Assembly: GCA_050250665.1 (NCBI GenBank)
Contig: JBFWOF010000095.1
Span: 1-11,415, forward strand
Length of the DNA: 11,415 nt
Direction: 5' to 3'
Source of the DNA: JADKFD01 sp050250665
Lineage (GTDB): Bacteria; Pseudomonadota; Gammaproteobacteria; Xanthomonadales; SZUA-5
Below, piece by piece: positions 1 through 6,968 of the stretch. How positions within the stretch are numbered: position 1 is the stretch's first letter; each line of letters starts with the position of its first letter. Below the pieces are notes generated by a model. It had not been told where the DNA came from. It did not search any database and worked only from the letters and a program-made list of their open reading frames with translations. A program made the position numbers and the translations under genes.

Positions 1-60
1 GCACAGCACCGGAAGCGTGATGTTGAAAGTGGTAGCGTTTGCAGCGAGGGTCGTGGACAT
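1..60 (-). CDS. N-terminal fragment of an unidentified leftward gene
   Basis: An ATG on the minus strand (bases 58-60) opens 20 codons that run off the left edge without a stop. The visible peptide is MSTTLAANATTFNITLPVLC. A strong Shine-Dalgarno AAGGAG (bases 69-74, read leftward) lies 8 bases upstream, which is the main reason to accept such a short fragment as real. The peptide is rich in Thr, Ala and Asn and is not an obvious signal peptide. I do not recognise the family. The gene is divergent from the repeat array and the helical-protein gene to its right. Confidence 0.6.
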   Translation of the reverse strand, partial: MSTTLAANATTFNITLPVLC

Positions 61-68
61 CAGCGTAG

Positions 69-74
69 CTCCTT
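69..74 (-). promoter_or_regulatory. Ribosome binding site of the left-edge gene
   Basis: Read leftward, these bases are AAGGAG, followed by 8 bases and then the ATG at 60. This fixes the start of the truncated gene at the left edge. Confidence 0.6.
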
Positions 75-160
75 GAGGTTTTGGCACCGCAGAGGATCTC
101 GCGTCCACGGCCCTCATGGCATCTACGGGATGGCGCGGCGGCAATGCGGGTGTGGGAAAT

Positions 161-234
161 GCGCCGGGCGCCTCGCGTATGGGCATGCGCAGCCGAATTG
201 GGGCTGGCGGACGCGAGGACCCGGCCTACGACGG
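161..234. repeat. 74-base palindromic dispersed repeat, family B
   Basis: The left arm (161-179) and right part (207-234) are base-identical to 11024-11042 and 11070-11097. The 27-base middle (180-206) differs completely. The arms pair imperfectly: CCGGGCGCCTCGCGT on the left opposes ACGCGAGGACCCGG on the right, with a small bulge. This is a REP/MITE-like element with conserved stem and free loop. It lies just before the 21-bp array begins. A third, left-degenerate copy lies near 11359-11383. Confidence 0.75.
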
Positions 235-242
235 GCTGGATG

Positions 243-688
243 TCGGGCTGCCGGTATCTGGCCTTGGGCTGTCGATACGCACAGTTGGGCGTTTTGGTAT
301 CGGACCATGGACTGACGGCGTCGGACCTTGGGCTGGGGGCATCCGTCATTGCGCTGGAGGCATCCGTCATTGGGCTGGAGGCATCCATGATTGGGATGGC
401 TGCATCCGTCACCGGGCTGACGGCATCCATCGTTGGCCAGAGGGCTGCCAGGCATTGGGTCAGCGCCGTCCTTCGTTGGGCCAGCGCCGTCCTTCGTTGG
501 GCCGGCGGTTTCCTTCGTTGGGCAGGTGGTGGTCGATCATTGGGGAAGGGACTGCCCAACGTCGGGCGGCTGGCATCCGTCGCCGGGTACGGCTGACCCA
601 TGCGCCGGTCGGCTCAGCCCATCAGCGGATGCGGCGGGGCCAATCATCGGGTCGACTTGCCCACCCCTGGGCCGGCGGTCTGCTTCCC
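243..688. repeat. Degenerate tandem array, 21-bp period, about 21 units
   Basis: A TTGGG-like core recurs at 243, 264, 285, 307, 328, 349, 370, 391, 412, 433, 455, 476, 497, 518, 540, 562, 583, 605, 626, 647 and 668. Spacing is 21 bases, with occasional 22. The commonest form is TTGGGCTGG followed by AGGCATCCGTCA. A second subtype, CAGCGCCGTCCTTCG after the core, occurs twice identically (455-496) and once as a variant. The phase can be followed faintly to a TTGAG at 710. Because 21 is divisible by 3 and the units lack stops, long open frames appear in several phases on both strands; I regard these as artefacts. Twenty-one bp is two turns of B-DNA, so equivalent bases face the same side of the helix. 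Confidence 0.85.
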
Positions 689-868
689 AGGTTCCAACCC
701 GGGAGCCCGTTGAGGTCGCCCAACACCTGTTCAGTTACTTTTAACCGTCGTTTCATCCACTGAGACGCAACGCGGGTCTTATGGCCTCACCCCGGACACA
801 TCGGCCGGGGAGCGATCGGCGCCAAGGGGCGCAGACGCAAATCCCAAGAAGCCAAAAGGAAAGTAGAT
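689..868 (+). promoter_or_regulatory. Leader region between array and helical-protein gene
   Basis: This 180-base stretch separates the array from the ATG at 869. It contains the only AT-rich patch nearby (about 731-760, including TTACTTTTAA). A TTGAGG at 710-715 could be a -35 element, but no good -10 hexamer sits at standard spacing, so the promoter is a guess. A small inverted repeat, CCCCGG (790-795) and CCGGGG (805-810), could form a leader hairpin. The ribosome site AAAAGGA (854-860) lies 8 bases before the ATG. Confidence 0.3.
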
Positions 869-1363
869 ATGTCGATCAAGAACCTCGTGAACCTCAACCT
901 CAGCGAAGCCCAGATCACCGCCGTGAACGCGGCGCTGACCACTCTGGAGACCGAACTCTCGGGACTGGTGGCCCTCAGCCGATCCGACAAGCGCCGCATG
1001 CAGCGGATGGGGGTGAAGGGCGAAAGCTTCAGCCGTCAGGCGCTGCAGGTGATCAGCCAGAATCCGCAGATGATTCCGGCCAATATTCCGGTGGCCAGTG
1101 CGCTGGACGACTTGAAAGTCATCGATCAGCTGCGGCCCATCCTCACCCGGATGTCGCGACTGTGCGAGCGTGGCAACGACACCGATGCCGCGCTCGGCAA
1201 CGATGTCATGACCGTGGCCCTGCAGGCCTATGGCTTGTTGAAGCTCACGGGCCGTAGCGAGGGCATGGAGAGCCTCCGCCGGGATCTGTCGGGAATGTTC
1301 TCGCGCAGCAAGCGGGCGGCGAAGTCCGGGGCGGACGCGCCACCGCTACCGAAGGCGGCCTGA
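869..1363 (+). CDS. Uncharacterised 164-residue helical protein downstream of the array
   Basis: The ATG at 869 is preceded by AAAAGGA at 8 bases, supporting this start over the in-frame alternatives downstream. The protein has no signal peptide or membrane segment and is probably cytoplasmic. It appears almost wholly alpha-helical: helices around residues 12-36, 37-48, 52-65, 77-101, 107-127 and 130-148, with a Lys/Ala/Pro tail. Visible motifs are DKRRMQRMGVKGESFSRQAL (40-59), NPQMIP (65-70), an Asp/Leu-rich stretch DDLKVIDQLRPIL (80-92) and NDTDAALGNDV (103-113). From memory it resembles a widespread but unnamed family of about 160-residue bacterial proteins with a K-x-x-R-x-M-G-x-K-x-E-x-F motif; I know of no demonstrated function. 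A strong terminator follows, so gene and leader look like one self-contained transcription unit. Confidence 0.85.
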   Translation: MSIKNLVNLNLSEAQITAVNAALTTLETELSGLVALSRSDKRRMQRMGVKGESFSRQALQVISQNPQMIPANIPVASALDDLKVIDQLRPILTRMSRLCERGNDTDAALGNDVMTVALQAYGLLKLTGRSEGMESLRRDLSGMFSRSKRAAKSGADAPPLPKAA

Positions 1364-1390
1364 TGCCGCCAGATTCATCTGCTGTGCCGA

Positions 1391-1419
1391 AAGAGCCGCT
1401 GATTGCGGCTTTTTTCTTT
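1391..1419 (+). terminator. Rho-independent terminator of the helical-protein gene
   Basis: The stem AGCCGC (1394-1399) pairs with GCGGCT (1405-1410) around the loop TGATT. A T-rich tract TTTTTTCTTTT follows. The A residues before the stem can extend pairing into the T tract. It begins 28 bases after the stop at 1363. Confidence 0.85.
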
Positions 1420-1502
1420 TGGGGGAAGCAAGAGTTGCCGGCCATGGAGAGCCGAGTGTGCCGGCCCGACACTGAGCACAGGCCATGAAGCTCAAGCTGC
1501 CT

Positions 1503-1576
1503 GTAGGAGCGACCTCGCGTCGCGACCGCAAAGCCGCGGGTCCGCAGCGGTGGTCGCGCCGCAAGGGCGCTCCTAC
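1503..1576. repeat. 74-base palindromic dispersed repeat, family A
   Basis: The left arm begins GTAGGAGCGACCTCGCGTCG and the right arm ends GGTCGCGCCGCAAGGGCG then CTCCTAC. The two arms are imperfect inverted repeats around a GC-rich loop. A second intact 74-base copy lies at 11097-11170, expanded copies at 10301-10546 and 10583-10826, and a cut copy at 11386-11415. The element lies between the terminator of the helical-protein gene and the convergent pseudopilin gene. The remaining bases of the 1364-1699 gap show nothing else convincing. Confidence 0.8.
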
Positions 1577-1699
1577 AAGAGACGTCGCTGTCGCCGTGCT
1601 CACGGGATTGGGCGCAATCGTCTGCATCGCCCTCAACCCCGACTGATCAACGAACTTGGCGCGATCTTCCGCAACAGGTGTGAGAAATGCGGGCTAGCC

Positions 1700-2155
1700 T
1701 CAGTCGCTGCTGTCGATATCGGCCGCATCCCCTGCCCCACCAGCCACGCGATCGGCGCCCAGTGATCGCACGGAATAGAGCTGTCCGTCGCTGCCGGGTA
1801 TCGCCAGCACATAGGGTGTGCCCCACGGGTCTTTGGTATTCGTGGCCTTGAGGTAAGGACCACTCCAGTTGTCGAGCCCGTCGGGCGCCCGCCGCAGATC
1901 CTCGATCCTGCTCGGCAATACGCCGCAGTCCAGTTCATAGCGCTCGACCGCGCTGGCAACCAGTTGTACGCCAACAATGGCCTGGCGCCGCTGCGCCTTT
2001 CGTCTTGCGTCGAGAACGCCGACGCCGACCAGGGTGGCAATGAAGGCGATGATGCCGAGGACGACCAGCATTTCGATCAGCGTGAAGCCGCGTTGACGGC
2101 GCGCAAGCTGCCCAGGCATGGCAGTTTCTGTCTGTCTCAGGATGTTCATGTGCAT
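1700..2155 (-). CDS. Orphan GspG-like type II secretion pseudopilin
   Basis: The 151-residue product carries a class III prepilin leader: 23 residues ending RRQRG, cleavage before F24, then FTLIEMLVVLGIIAFIATLV (24-43) with the conserved Glu at mature position 5 (E28). The C-terminal part has the GspG signature: a YELDCG segment (73-78), DPWGTPY (109-115), and the late loop GADRVAGGAGDAADI (133-147), which corresponds to the calcium-binding region of GspG. The start at 2155 is chosen because AAGGAG lies 7 bases upstream; an ATG at 2119 would give a shorter leader but has no good ribosome site. GspG forms the major shaft of the type II pseudopilus after processing by a prepilin peptidase. No other gsp gene is nearby, so its apparatus must be elsewhere or it serves another filament. 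It is divergent from the pilin-head lipoprotein gene. Confidence 0.85.
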   Translation of the reverse strand: MHMNILRQTETAMPGQLARRQRGFTLIEMLVVLGIIAFIATLVGVGVLDARRKAQRRQAIVGVQLVASAVERYELDCGVLPSRIEDLRRAPDGLDNWSGPYLKATNTKDPWGTPYVLAIPGSDGQLYSVRSLGADRVAGGAGDAADIDSSD

Positions 2156-2604
2156 CAGTGGCTCCTTGAATGACCCGGAATGTGCCGCCAGTGACCGCGA
2201 ATTGCGGGCAAGCGCGGCCGACGGCCGTGGGCTGCGGCCGTAGCTTGGAATCGATGCGTGTGTTGCCGGGCCAGGCGGTGGTCCAGGGGCCCTGTATCCA
2301 CAGAACGGTCAGAGTGCGTGCAGTTCCCGAGCCCTGAACCCGGAGCGGCGGAAGCCGCTGCCGCCACCTCTCCGGGGACAATCTGAAACCACGTCCATCA
2401 ATCATCAACCGGCCCGCTGACGGGCTTGGCGTATGCGATATTGGGGCGGTTGGCGAGGCCTTGCACAAGGTCCGAAAAGACCCAGTGGGGCGAGCGCCCG
2501 AGGCTTCGGACGTGCAGCCGGCGCATCGGTCGCCATTGCTGCCAGGTGCCGGCAACGCTGTGCGAAAGAGACGCCCGCTTGACCCGACTATTCGAGGCCA
2601 CACG
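2156..2604. other. Long divergent intergenic region
   Basis: This 449-base gap separates the pseudopilin gene from the lipoprotein gene. I found no convincing sigma-70 or sigma-54 promoter on either strand. Two perfect hairpins are visible: ACGGCCG/CGGCCGT (2221-2241) and AGCGGC-GGAA-GCCGCT (2344-2359), but in such GC-rich DNA they may be chance. Open frames through the region on both strands lack ribosome sites and any recognisable protein. The pseudopilin ribosome site AAGGAG is at its left end and the lipoprotein ribosome site GAGG (2594-2597) at its right. Confidence 0.5.
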
Positions 2605-3651
2605 ATGAAAGCTGCGACCTATCTATCCCTGCTTCCCATCCTGGCCCTGTCAGCCTGCTCTGAGCCGGGCGGCACTGATCAGGCGCAAGCGCCGGTGGCG
2701 CCCGACCAGGCACAGACACAAGCCGCGCAAGAGCCGGCCATCGAGGTCCGCACCGACGGTAACGTGACCACCGTGACCACGGCTGGCAATCTGCAGTCCA
2801 CCTTCGACATCGGCTGCATCGATTTCGCCCAGGTGAAGAATGTCTATACACCCGCCGATCTGTTCAAGGGTTCGGTGGCCTGTCTTCAGACCGGTGAGGA
2901 TGGCCGGGCCAGGAGGCTGTATGCGCTGGCTCTGGCCTACGGACGTTTCGACATGGAACGAGTGGCCGACAGGACCGCGCATCAGGGTATCGAAGTGCTG
3001 ATGATCTCCAACTTTGACGCCTTCAGCGACGAAGACAAGACACTGTTCTCTGAGGGCTTCAGGGCCTTCACCAATGATCCGGGCGAATGGGCGCAGATGT
3101 GCACGCAGGTGCGCGCGCTCGGTCCGCCCGCCTACCATCCCCATTACATGATCCTGCACGGCATGCAGGCGTTTCAGCCCTGGAGCCAGCAAGGCACGAA
3201 CGGACTGCTGCCCGACTTCAACCCGGAATCCACCTGGCAGATGGTGGTGGATCAGTACATGAGATGTGCCAGCGACGCTGACGCGACGGCAGCCACGTCC
3301 CCCGATCCAGGCGCAGATCAAGACACCGCGGCCGAGAGCGAGGCGGCCACTCGCGTGCGCGAAGCACCCATGCTCACTGCTTCCGCGAGGACTTTTGTTT
3401 CCGAGTACTTCCTGGCAGAAGACACCTGGCCCGAAAGCAATGCGCAAGCGGGCCTGGCAGAGCCTACGCCGCAACTGCCGATCAGCATCGGCCCGGGCGG
3501 CGTCATCACGGTCCTTTTCAGTGAGCCGGCCGAACTGGCGGGGAAATCCATCGTGCTGACGCCCAGCGTCGGAGAATCCGGCGACTCTGTGCAGTGGCAG
3601 TGCTCGGACGCTGAAATCCCGCCCGAACTGCGCGCAGGGAACTGTCGCTAG
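2605..3651 (+). CDS. Lipoprotein with C-terminal type IV pilin-like head domain
   Basis: The 348-residue product starts at ATG 2605; earlier in-frame starts are rejected because a lipoprotein signal peptide begins here: hydrophobic residues 5-16 and lipobox LSAC with lipidated Cys18. A Gln/Ala/Pro-rich linker (20-45) leads to a domain at about 50-221 that I do not recognise, with four Cys (71, 93, 166, 221) able to form two disulfides. A low-complexity Asp/Ala/Thr/Glu linker covers 222-255. Residues 259-348 resemble the globular part of type IV pilins: a helical SEYFLAEDTWPESNAQAGL stretch, then PGGVITVLFS, LAGKSIVLTP and SVQWQC, closing with a Cys333-Cys347 loop and terminal NCR, like the pilin D-region. 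The pilin N-terminal hydrophobic helix is absent, so it cannot assemble as a normal pilin subunit. GAGG lies 7 bases before the ATG. The following membrane-protein gene starts 11 bases after the stop. Confidence 0.8.
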   Translation: MKAATYLSLLPILALSACSEPGGTDQAQAPVAPDQAQTQAAQEPAIEVRTDGNVTTVTTAGNLQSTFDIGCIDFAQVKNVYTPADLFKGSVACLQTGEDGRARRLYALALAYGRFDMERVADRTAHQGIEVLMISNFDAFSDEDKTLFSEGFRAFTNDPGEWAQMCTQVRALGPPAYHPHYMILHGMQAFQPWSQQGTNGLLPDFNPESTWQMVVDQYMRCASDADATAATSPDPGADQDTAAESEAATRVREAPMLTASARTFVSEYFLAEDTWPESNAQAGLAEPTPQLPISIGPGGVITVLFSEPAELAGKSIVLTPSVGESGDSVQWQCSDAEIPPELRAGNCR

Positions 3652-3654
3652 GAG
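3650..3654 (+). promoter_or_regulatory. Ribosome site overlapping the lipoprotein stop codon
   Basis: AGGAG shares bases with the TAG stop (3649-3651) and lies 8 bases before TTG 3663. This supports translational coupling and decides the non-ATG start of the downstream membrane-protein gene. Confidence 0.6.
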
Positions 3655-3662
3655 CCCGGCAG

Positions 3663-4097
3663 TTGCTGCCGGACATTCCTGAAGCGAGTCCCGACGAGCT
3701 TGAGGCCCAGGCGCAGCGCAGTCTGGGTCAGCGCTTCCGTTTGCTGTTCAGCCTGGCCACGCTGAAGACATGGTGGCAATACACGCGGGTCGGCACGATC
3801 TGGTTGTGGGCTGTGGCGTCCGGCGGCGCGGTGATTTCCGGCCAGGAGCCCTTGTTCCAGCTTGGCAGCGGACTGGTCGCCAGCGTCATCAACTGGGTGC
3901 TGTCGCTGTTGATCGCCGGCGTCGTGTGTCTGATGGTGGCGGCGATCGGCATGTTGCCCCTGATCGTTCATGCGGCACTCGACCGCCGTCGGGGCCACAT
4001 CGGATTCGGATTCCTGCTCGGCCTGGTGCTTGGCTGCACGCTGCTGGTGACAGGGTTCTGGGCCTTGTTCCAGCTGCGCGATCTGATCATGCGGTGA
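3663..4097 (+). CDS. Small polytopic inner-membrane protein, unknown function
   Basis: The 144-residue product begins at TTG 3663, supported by AGGAG overlapping the previous stop. The next codon (CTG) is a less likely start and no suitable ATG is near. Residues 1-30 are charged and probably cytoplasmic. Hydrophobic segments lie at about 43-60, 72-103 (long, possibly a hairpin) and 114-136, separated by the basic LDRRRG turn (106-111), whose charge predicts a cytoplasmic loop. A short charged tail ends LRDLIMR. I do not recognise the family. Its tight coupling to the pilin-head lipoprotein suggests the two work together in the envelope; this is inference. No clear terminator is visible before the kinase gene. 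Confidence 0.75.
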   Translation: MLPDIPEASPDELEAQAQRSLGQRFRLLFSLATLKTWWQYTRVGTIWLWAVASGGAVISGQEPLFQLGSGLVASVINWVLSLLIAGVVCLMVAAIGMLPLIVHAALDRRRGHIGFGFLLGLVLGCTLLVTGFWALFQLRDLIMR

Positions 4098-4224
4098 ATG
4101 CCGCGGGAATCGGCATCAAGACCTGCAGTACCGGCATCGCCAGTCTTGCCGCACCGGCCTGAGCCGATCCCGCAATGGGCTTGAGTCGCGCTATCGTGGC
4201 GGCGGAAACGCCGTGGGGATCATG

Positions 4225-6888
4225 ATGTCAGGACAGGATTCGGCTACGCACGAGTTGGGCAAGCCCAGCACCCTGGTCGAGGGCTGGTCGGAACTGCCCT
4301 CGAACGTGGATACCTGGGCCGAAGGCCAGCGGATTGGCCCGTTTCGGCTGAAACGCTGTCTGGGCAAGGGCGGCATGGGACTGGTGTGGCTGGCGGAGCA
4401 GACGCAGCCCTTGACCCGCGACGTGGCCATCAAGGTCATGCGCGGCGAACGTCGCGGGGCACTGGCCGAGGCCTACTTCGAGATCGAACGTCAGGCCCTG
4501 GCGCAGCTATCCCATCGCAGTATCGCGCAGATCTACGATGCCGGCCGCCTGCCCGATGGCGCGCTGTTCTTCGCCATGGAATATGTGCCCGGTGTGCCGC
4601 TGGATCAGGCCCTGCGCGAGCATCCAATCACGCCAGAGGCGCTGGCGCGCCTGTTGATCGAAGTCTGCGCCGGCGTTCAGCACGCCCACCAGCGCGGTCT
4701 GATTCACCGTGACCTGAAACCGCTCAATCTGCTGGTGCAATGGGTGGATGGTGCGCCGCTGCCGAAGATCATCGACTTCGGCGTTGCCATCAGCATGAAC
4801 GGCGCTGCGCCGGCCACCGCGGTCAGGGTCGCGGGAACCGGCGCCTACATGTCGCCGGAACAGAAGCATCCCGGGCCCGAAGGCATCGATGCACGTACCG
4901 ACGTCTATGCGCTCGGTGTGGTGCTGGCCGAGTGCCTGTACCAGTTGGCGGGTGTGGACAGCCAGAGGGCCGGGGCGGACAGTACCCAGCTGCGCCAGGA
5001 GCTGGCCATGAGTCTCGGTCGCGCGGAAGCCGATGCCGGCAGCGACCGGCAGGTCCTGTCGCGCCTGAACAGCGTGCCCATGGAACTCCGTGCGGTGGCT
5101 CTGAAAGCCATGGCCGACGAGCGCGAAGCGCGCTACCAATCTGCCTCAGCCCTGGCCGAAGACCTGCAGCGCTGGCTGTCGCGCGAACCGGTACGGGCAG
5201 TCGCCGGCGGCCGCGGTTATCGCTTGCGCTGCTTCCTGCGGCGCCACGCCCTGGCCAGTGCCTCGGCCGCCGTGCTGCTGCTGGCGATCAGCAGCTTTGC
5301 GGTGTTGGCGACCGTGCAGGCCGCGCGCATCGCCCGCGAGGCCGAGCGCGCCAACCGGGCGCTGGCCGAACTGGAAACCGTCACCGAATTCCAGGCCCAG
5401 CAGCTGTCGAATATCGATACCGCTGCGATGGGCGACCAGCTCAGGCAGGCAATCCTCGACCAGTTTCAGGCCGCGACCGCCGAGCGTACTGATGCCGCCA
5501 GCGCGCAACAGGCCCTGGAAGCCGCGCTGGCGCAAGTCAACTTCACCGACGTAGCGCTGAGCAACCTCGACAGCCAGATCTTCGAGCGCGCCATCAGTAC
5601 GATCAACCAGGAATTCTCCGATCGCCCGCCCCTGCGGGCTCGCCTGCTGGCGACGGTGGGGCGCACGCTGATGGATCTCGGCCTGCTCGAGCGCTCGATG
5701 GAACCCACCGCGGAGGCACTGAAGATCCGGCAGGCCGAGCTCGGGCCCGATCATCCGGACACCCTGGCTTCGGAGGACGCCATCGGTACCCTGCTGCAGA
5801 ATCAGGGCAAGCTCGCCGAGGCCGAACCGCACCTGCGCGCGGCGCTGGCCGGGCGTCGCCGAGTGCTCGGCGAGGAGCACACGGACACCATCGATTCGAT
5901 CAACAATCTCGGCCTGCTGGTGCATCTGCAGGGGCGTTTCGACGAGGCCGAGCCCCTGTATCTGGAGGCCCTGGACAAGTACCGGCGCACGCTAGGCCCC
6001 AACGATCCGTCGACGCTGCAGATGCTCAACAATCTGGGCGGCATGCTGCGCGACCAGGGCAAGATCGCCGAAGCCGAGCCGTACTGGCGTGAGGCGTTGG
6101 AGAAGCGTCGCCAGCAGCTCGGCGACGACCATCCCGAGACGCTGATGTCGATCAACAATCTGAGCGCCTTGCTGCGCGATCAGGGAAATTTCGCGGCGTC
6201 CGAACCGCTGACGCGCGAGGCCTACACCCGAGCTCGGCGGGTCTTCGGCGAGTTCCATCCCTCGACCCTGACCTATCTCGGAAATCTGGGCAATCTGCTG
6301 CAGAGCACCGGTCAGCTCGACGAAGCGGGCGAACTCCTGGCTGCCGGGCTCGCAGGGGCGCGCAAAGCGCTGGGCGATCAGCACACCATAGTGGCCGCCT
6401 TCGCCAGCAATCTGGGCAGCCTGCGGCGTACCCAGGGACGCCTGGAGGAGGCCGAGAGCCTGTGGCGGGAGGTGCTGGCCATTCGCCTGCAGGCCCTCGG
6501 CCCCAGCCACCCTGGCACATTGTTGCTGCAGAGCAACCTCAGCGATCTGCTGCGCGAGCAACAACGTCCCCAGGAAGCCGTCAGCATGCTGGAGGCCGCA
6601 TTGCCACAGGCCCGCGAGACTTTTGTCGGCCCCTTGAGTGATCGCCTGGCCCTGCTGCTGATCCGCCTGGGCAGAGCCGAATCCGCCTTGCCGACACCAA
6701 CGCCATACGCGCAGGCCGAGGCCCATCTGCAGGAAGCGGAGAAACTGATCCAGGCCCAGGAAAAGCCTCTGCCCCAGGACCAGAAATTGCTGGCTACAGC
6801 CTTCGTCGAAATGTACGAGCGTTGGCAGAAGGACGAGCCTGCGGCCGCGGCAAAGGCGGAGAGCTGGCGGCAACAGATCCAGCCTTGA
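4225..6888 (+). CDS. Membrane-anchored Ser/Thr protein kinase with TPR sensor region
   Basis: The product is 887 residues from ATG 4225, chosen because GGGGA (4215-4219) sits 5 bases upstream; GTG 4213 and ATG 4222 are alternatives. A Hanks-type kinase domain spans about 37-315: P-loop GKGGMG (47-52), VAIK Lys70, alpha-C Glu88, HRDLKPLN with catalytic Asp163, DFG at 184-186, and GTGAYMSPEQ (204-213). All key catalytic residues are present, so it should be active. A transmembrane helix follows at about 342-364, then a charged helix. Seven TPR-like units have LGxxHPxTL markers at 506, 548, 590, 632, 674, 716 and 758, exactly 42 residues apart as in kinesin-light-chain-type TPRs. The kinase should face the cytoplasm and the TPRs the periplasm. 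This architecture is common in Lysobacterales and Planctomycetes; substrates are unknown. Confidence 0.9.
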   Translation: MSGQDSATHELGKPSTLVEGWSELPSNVDTWAEGQRIGPFRLKRCLGKGGMGLVWLAEQTQPLTRDVAIKVMRGERRGALAEAYFEIERQALAQLSHRSIAQIYDAGRLPDGALFFAMEYVPGVPLDQALREHPITPEALARLLIEVCAGVQHAHQRGLIHRDLKPLNLLVQWVDGAPLPKIIDFGVAISMNGAAPATAVRVAGTGAYMSPEQKHPGPEGIDARTDVYALGVVLAECLYQLAGVDSQRAGADSTQLRQELAMSLGRAEADAGSDRQVLSRLNSVPMELRAVALKAMADEREARYQSASALAEDLQRWLSREPVRAVAGGRGYRLRCFLRRHALASASAAVLLLAISSFAVLATVQAARIAREAERANRALAELETVTEFQAQQLSNIDTAAMGDQLRQAILDQFQAATAERTDAASAQQALEAALAQVNFTDVALSNLDSQIFERAISTINQEFSDRPPLRARLLATVGRTLMDLGLLERSMEPTAEALKIRQAELGPDHPDTLASEDAIGTLLQNQGKLAEAEPHLRAALAGRRRVLGEEHTDTIDSINNLGLLVHLQGRFDEAEPLYLEALDKYRRTLGPNDPSTLQMLNNLGGMLRDQGKIAEAEPYWREALEKRRQQLGDDHPETLMSINNLSALLRDQGNFAASEPLTREAYTRARRVFGEFHPSTLTYLGNLGNLLQSTGQLDEAGELLAAGLAGARKALGDQHTIVAAFASNLGSLRRTQGRLEEAESLWREVLAIRLQALGPSHPGTLLLQSNLSDLLREQQRPQEAVSMLEAALPQARETFVGPLSDRLALLLIRLGRAESALPTPTPYAQAEAHLQEAEKLIQAQEKPLPQDQKLLATAFVEMYERWQKDEPAAAAKAESWRQQIQP

Positions 6889-6968
6889 GCCTGGGTACGA
6901 GTCCGGGGATTGGACCGCGCCACAGGGTCCGTCCGGGCCTGCCTGCTGCAGACTCGCCTCTTCAGTAG

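Noticed and set aside
123..455. Leftward frame with a seven-residue NDGCxQP-like repeat
   Set aside because: The peptide repeat is the 21-bp array read in reverse. It has no ribosome site, and the degeneracy does not spare any reading frame.
243..688. CRISPR array
   Set aside because: Units are only 21 bp, degenerate throughout, with no constant repeat alternating with unique spacers, and no cas genes are in the window.
73..763. Several long overlapping open frames across the 21-bp array
   Set aside because: They exist in multiple frames because the period is a multiple of three and units lack stops. None has a good ribosome site or a recognisable protein.
2579..2584. TTGACC as a -35 box for the lipoprotein gene
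   Set aside because: A -10 at normal spacing would fall on the ATG at 2605, leaving no room for a leader.
2155..2603. Possible leftward or rightward genes in the divergent intergenic region
   Set aside because: The frames overlap the start of the pseudopilin or lipoprotein genes, have no ribosome sites and resemble no family I know.
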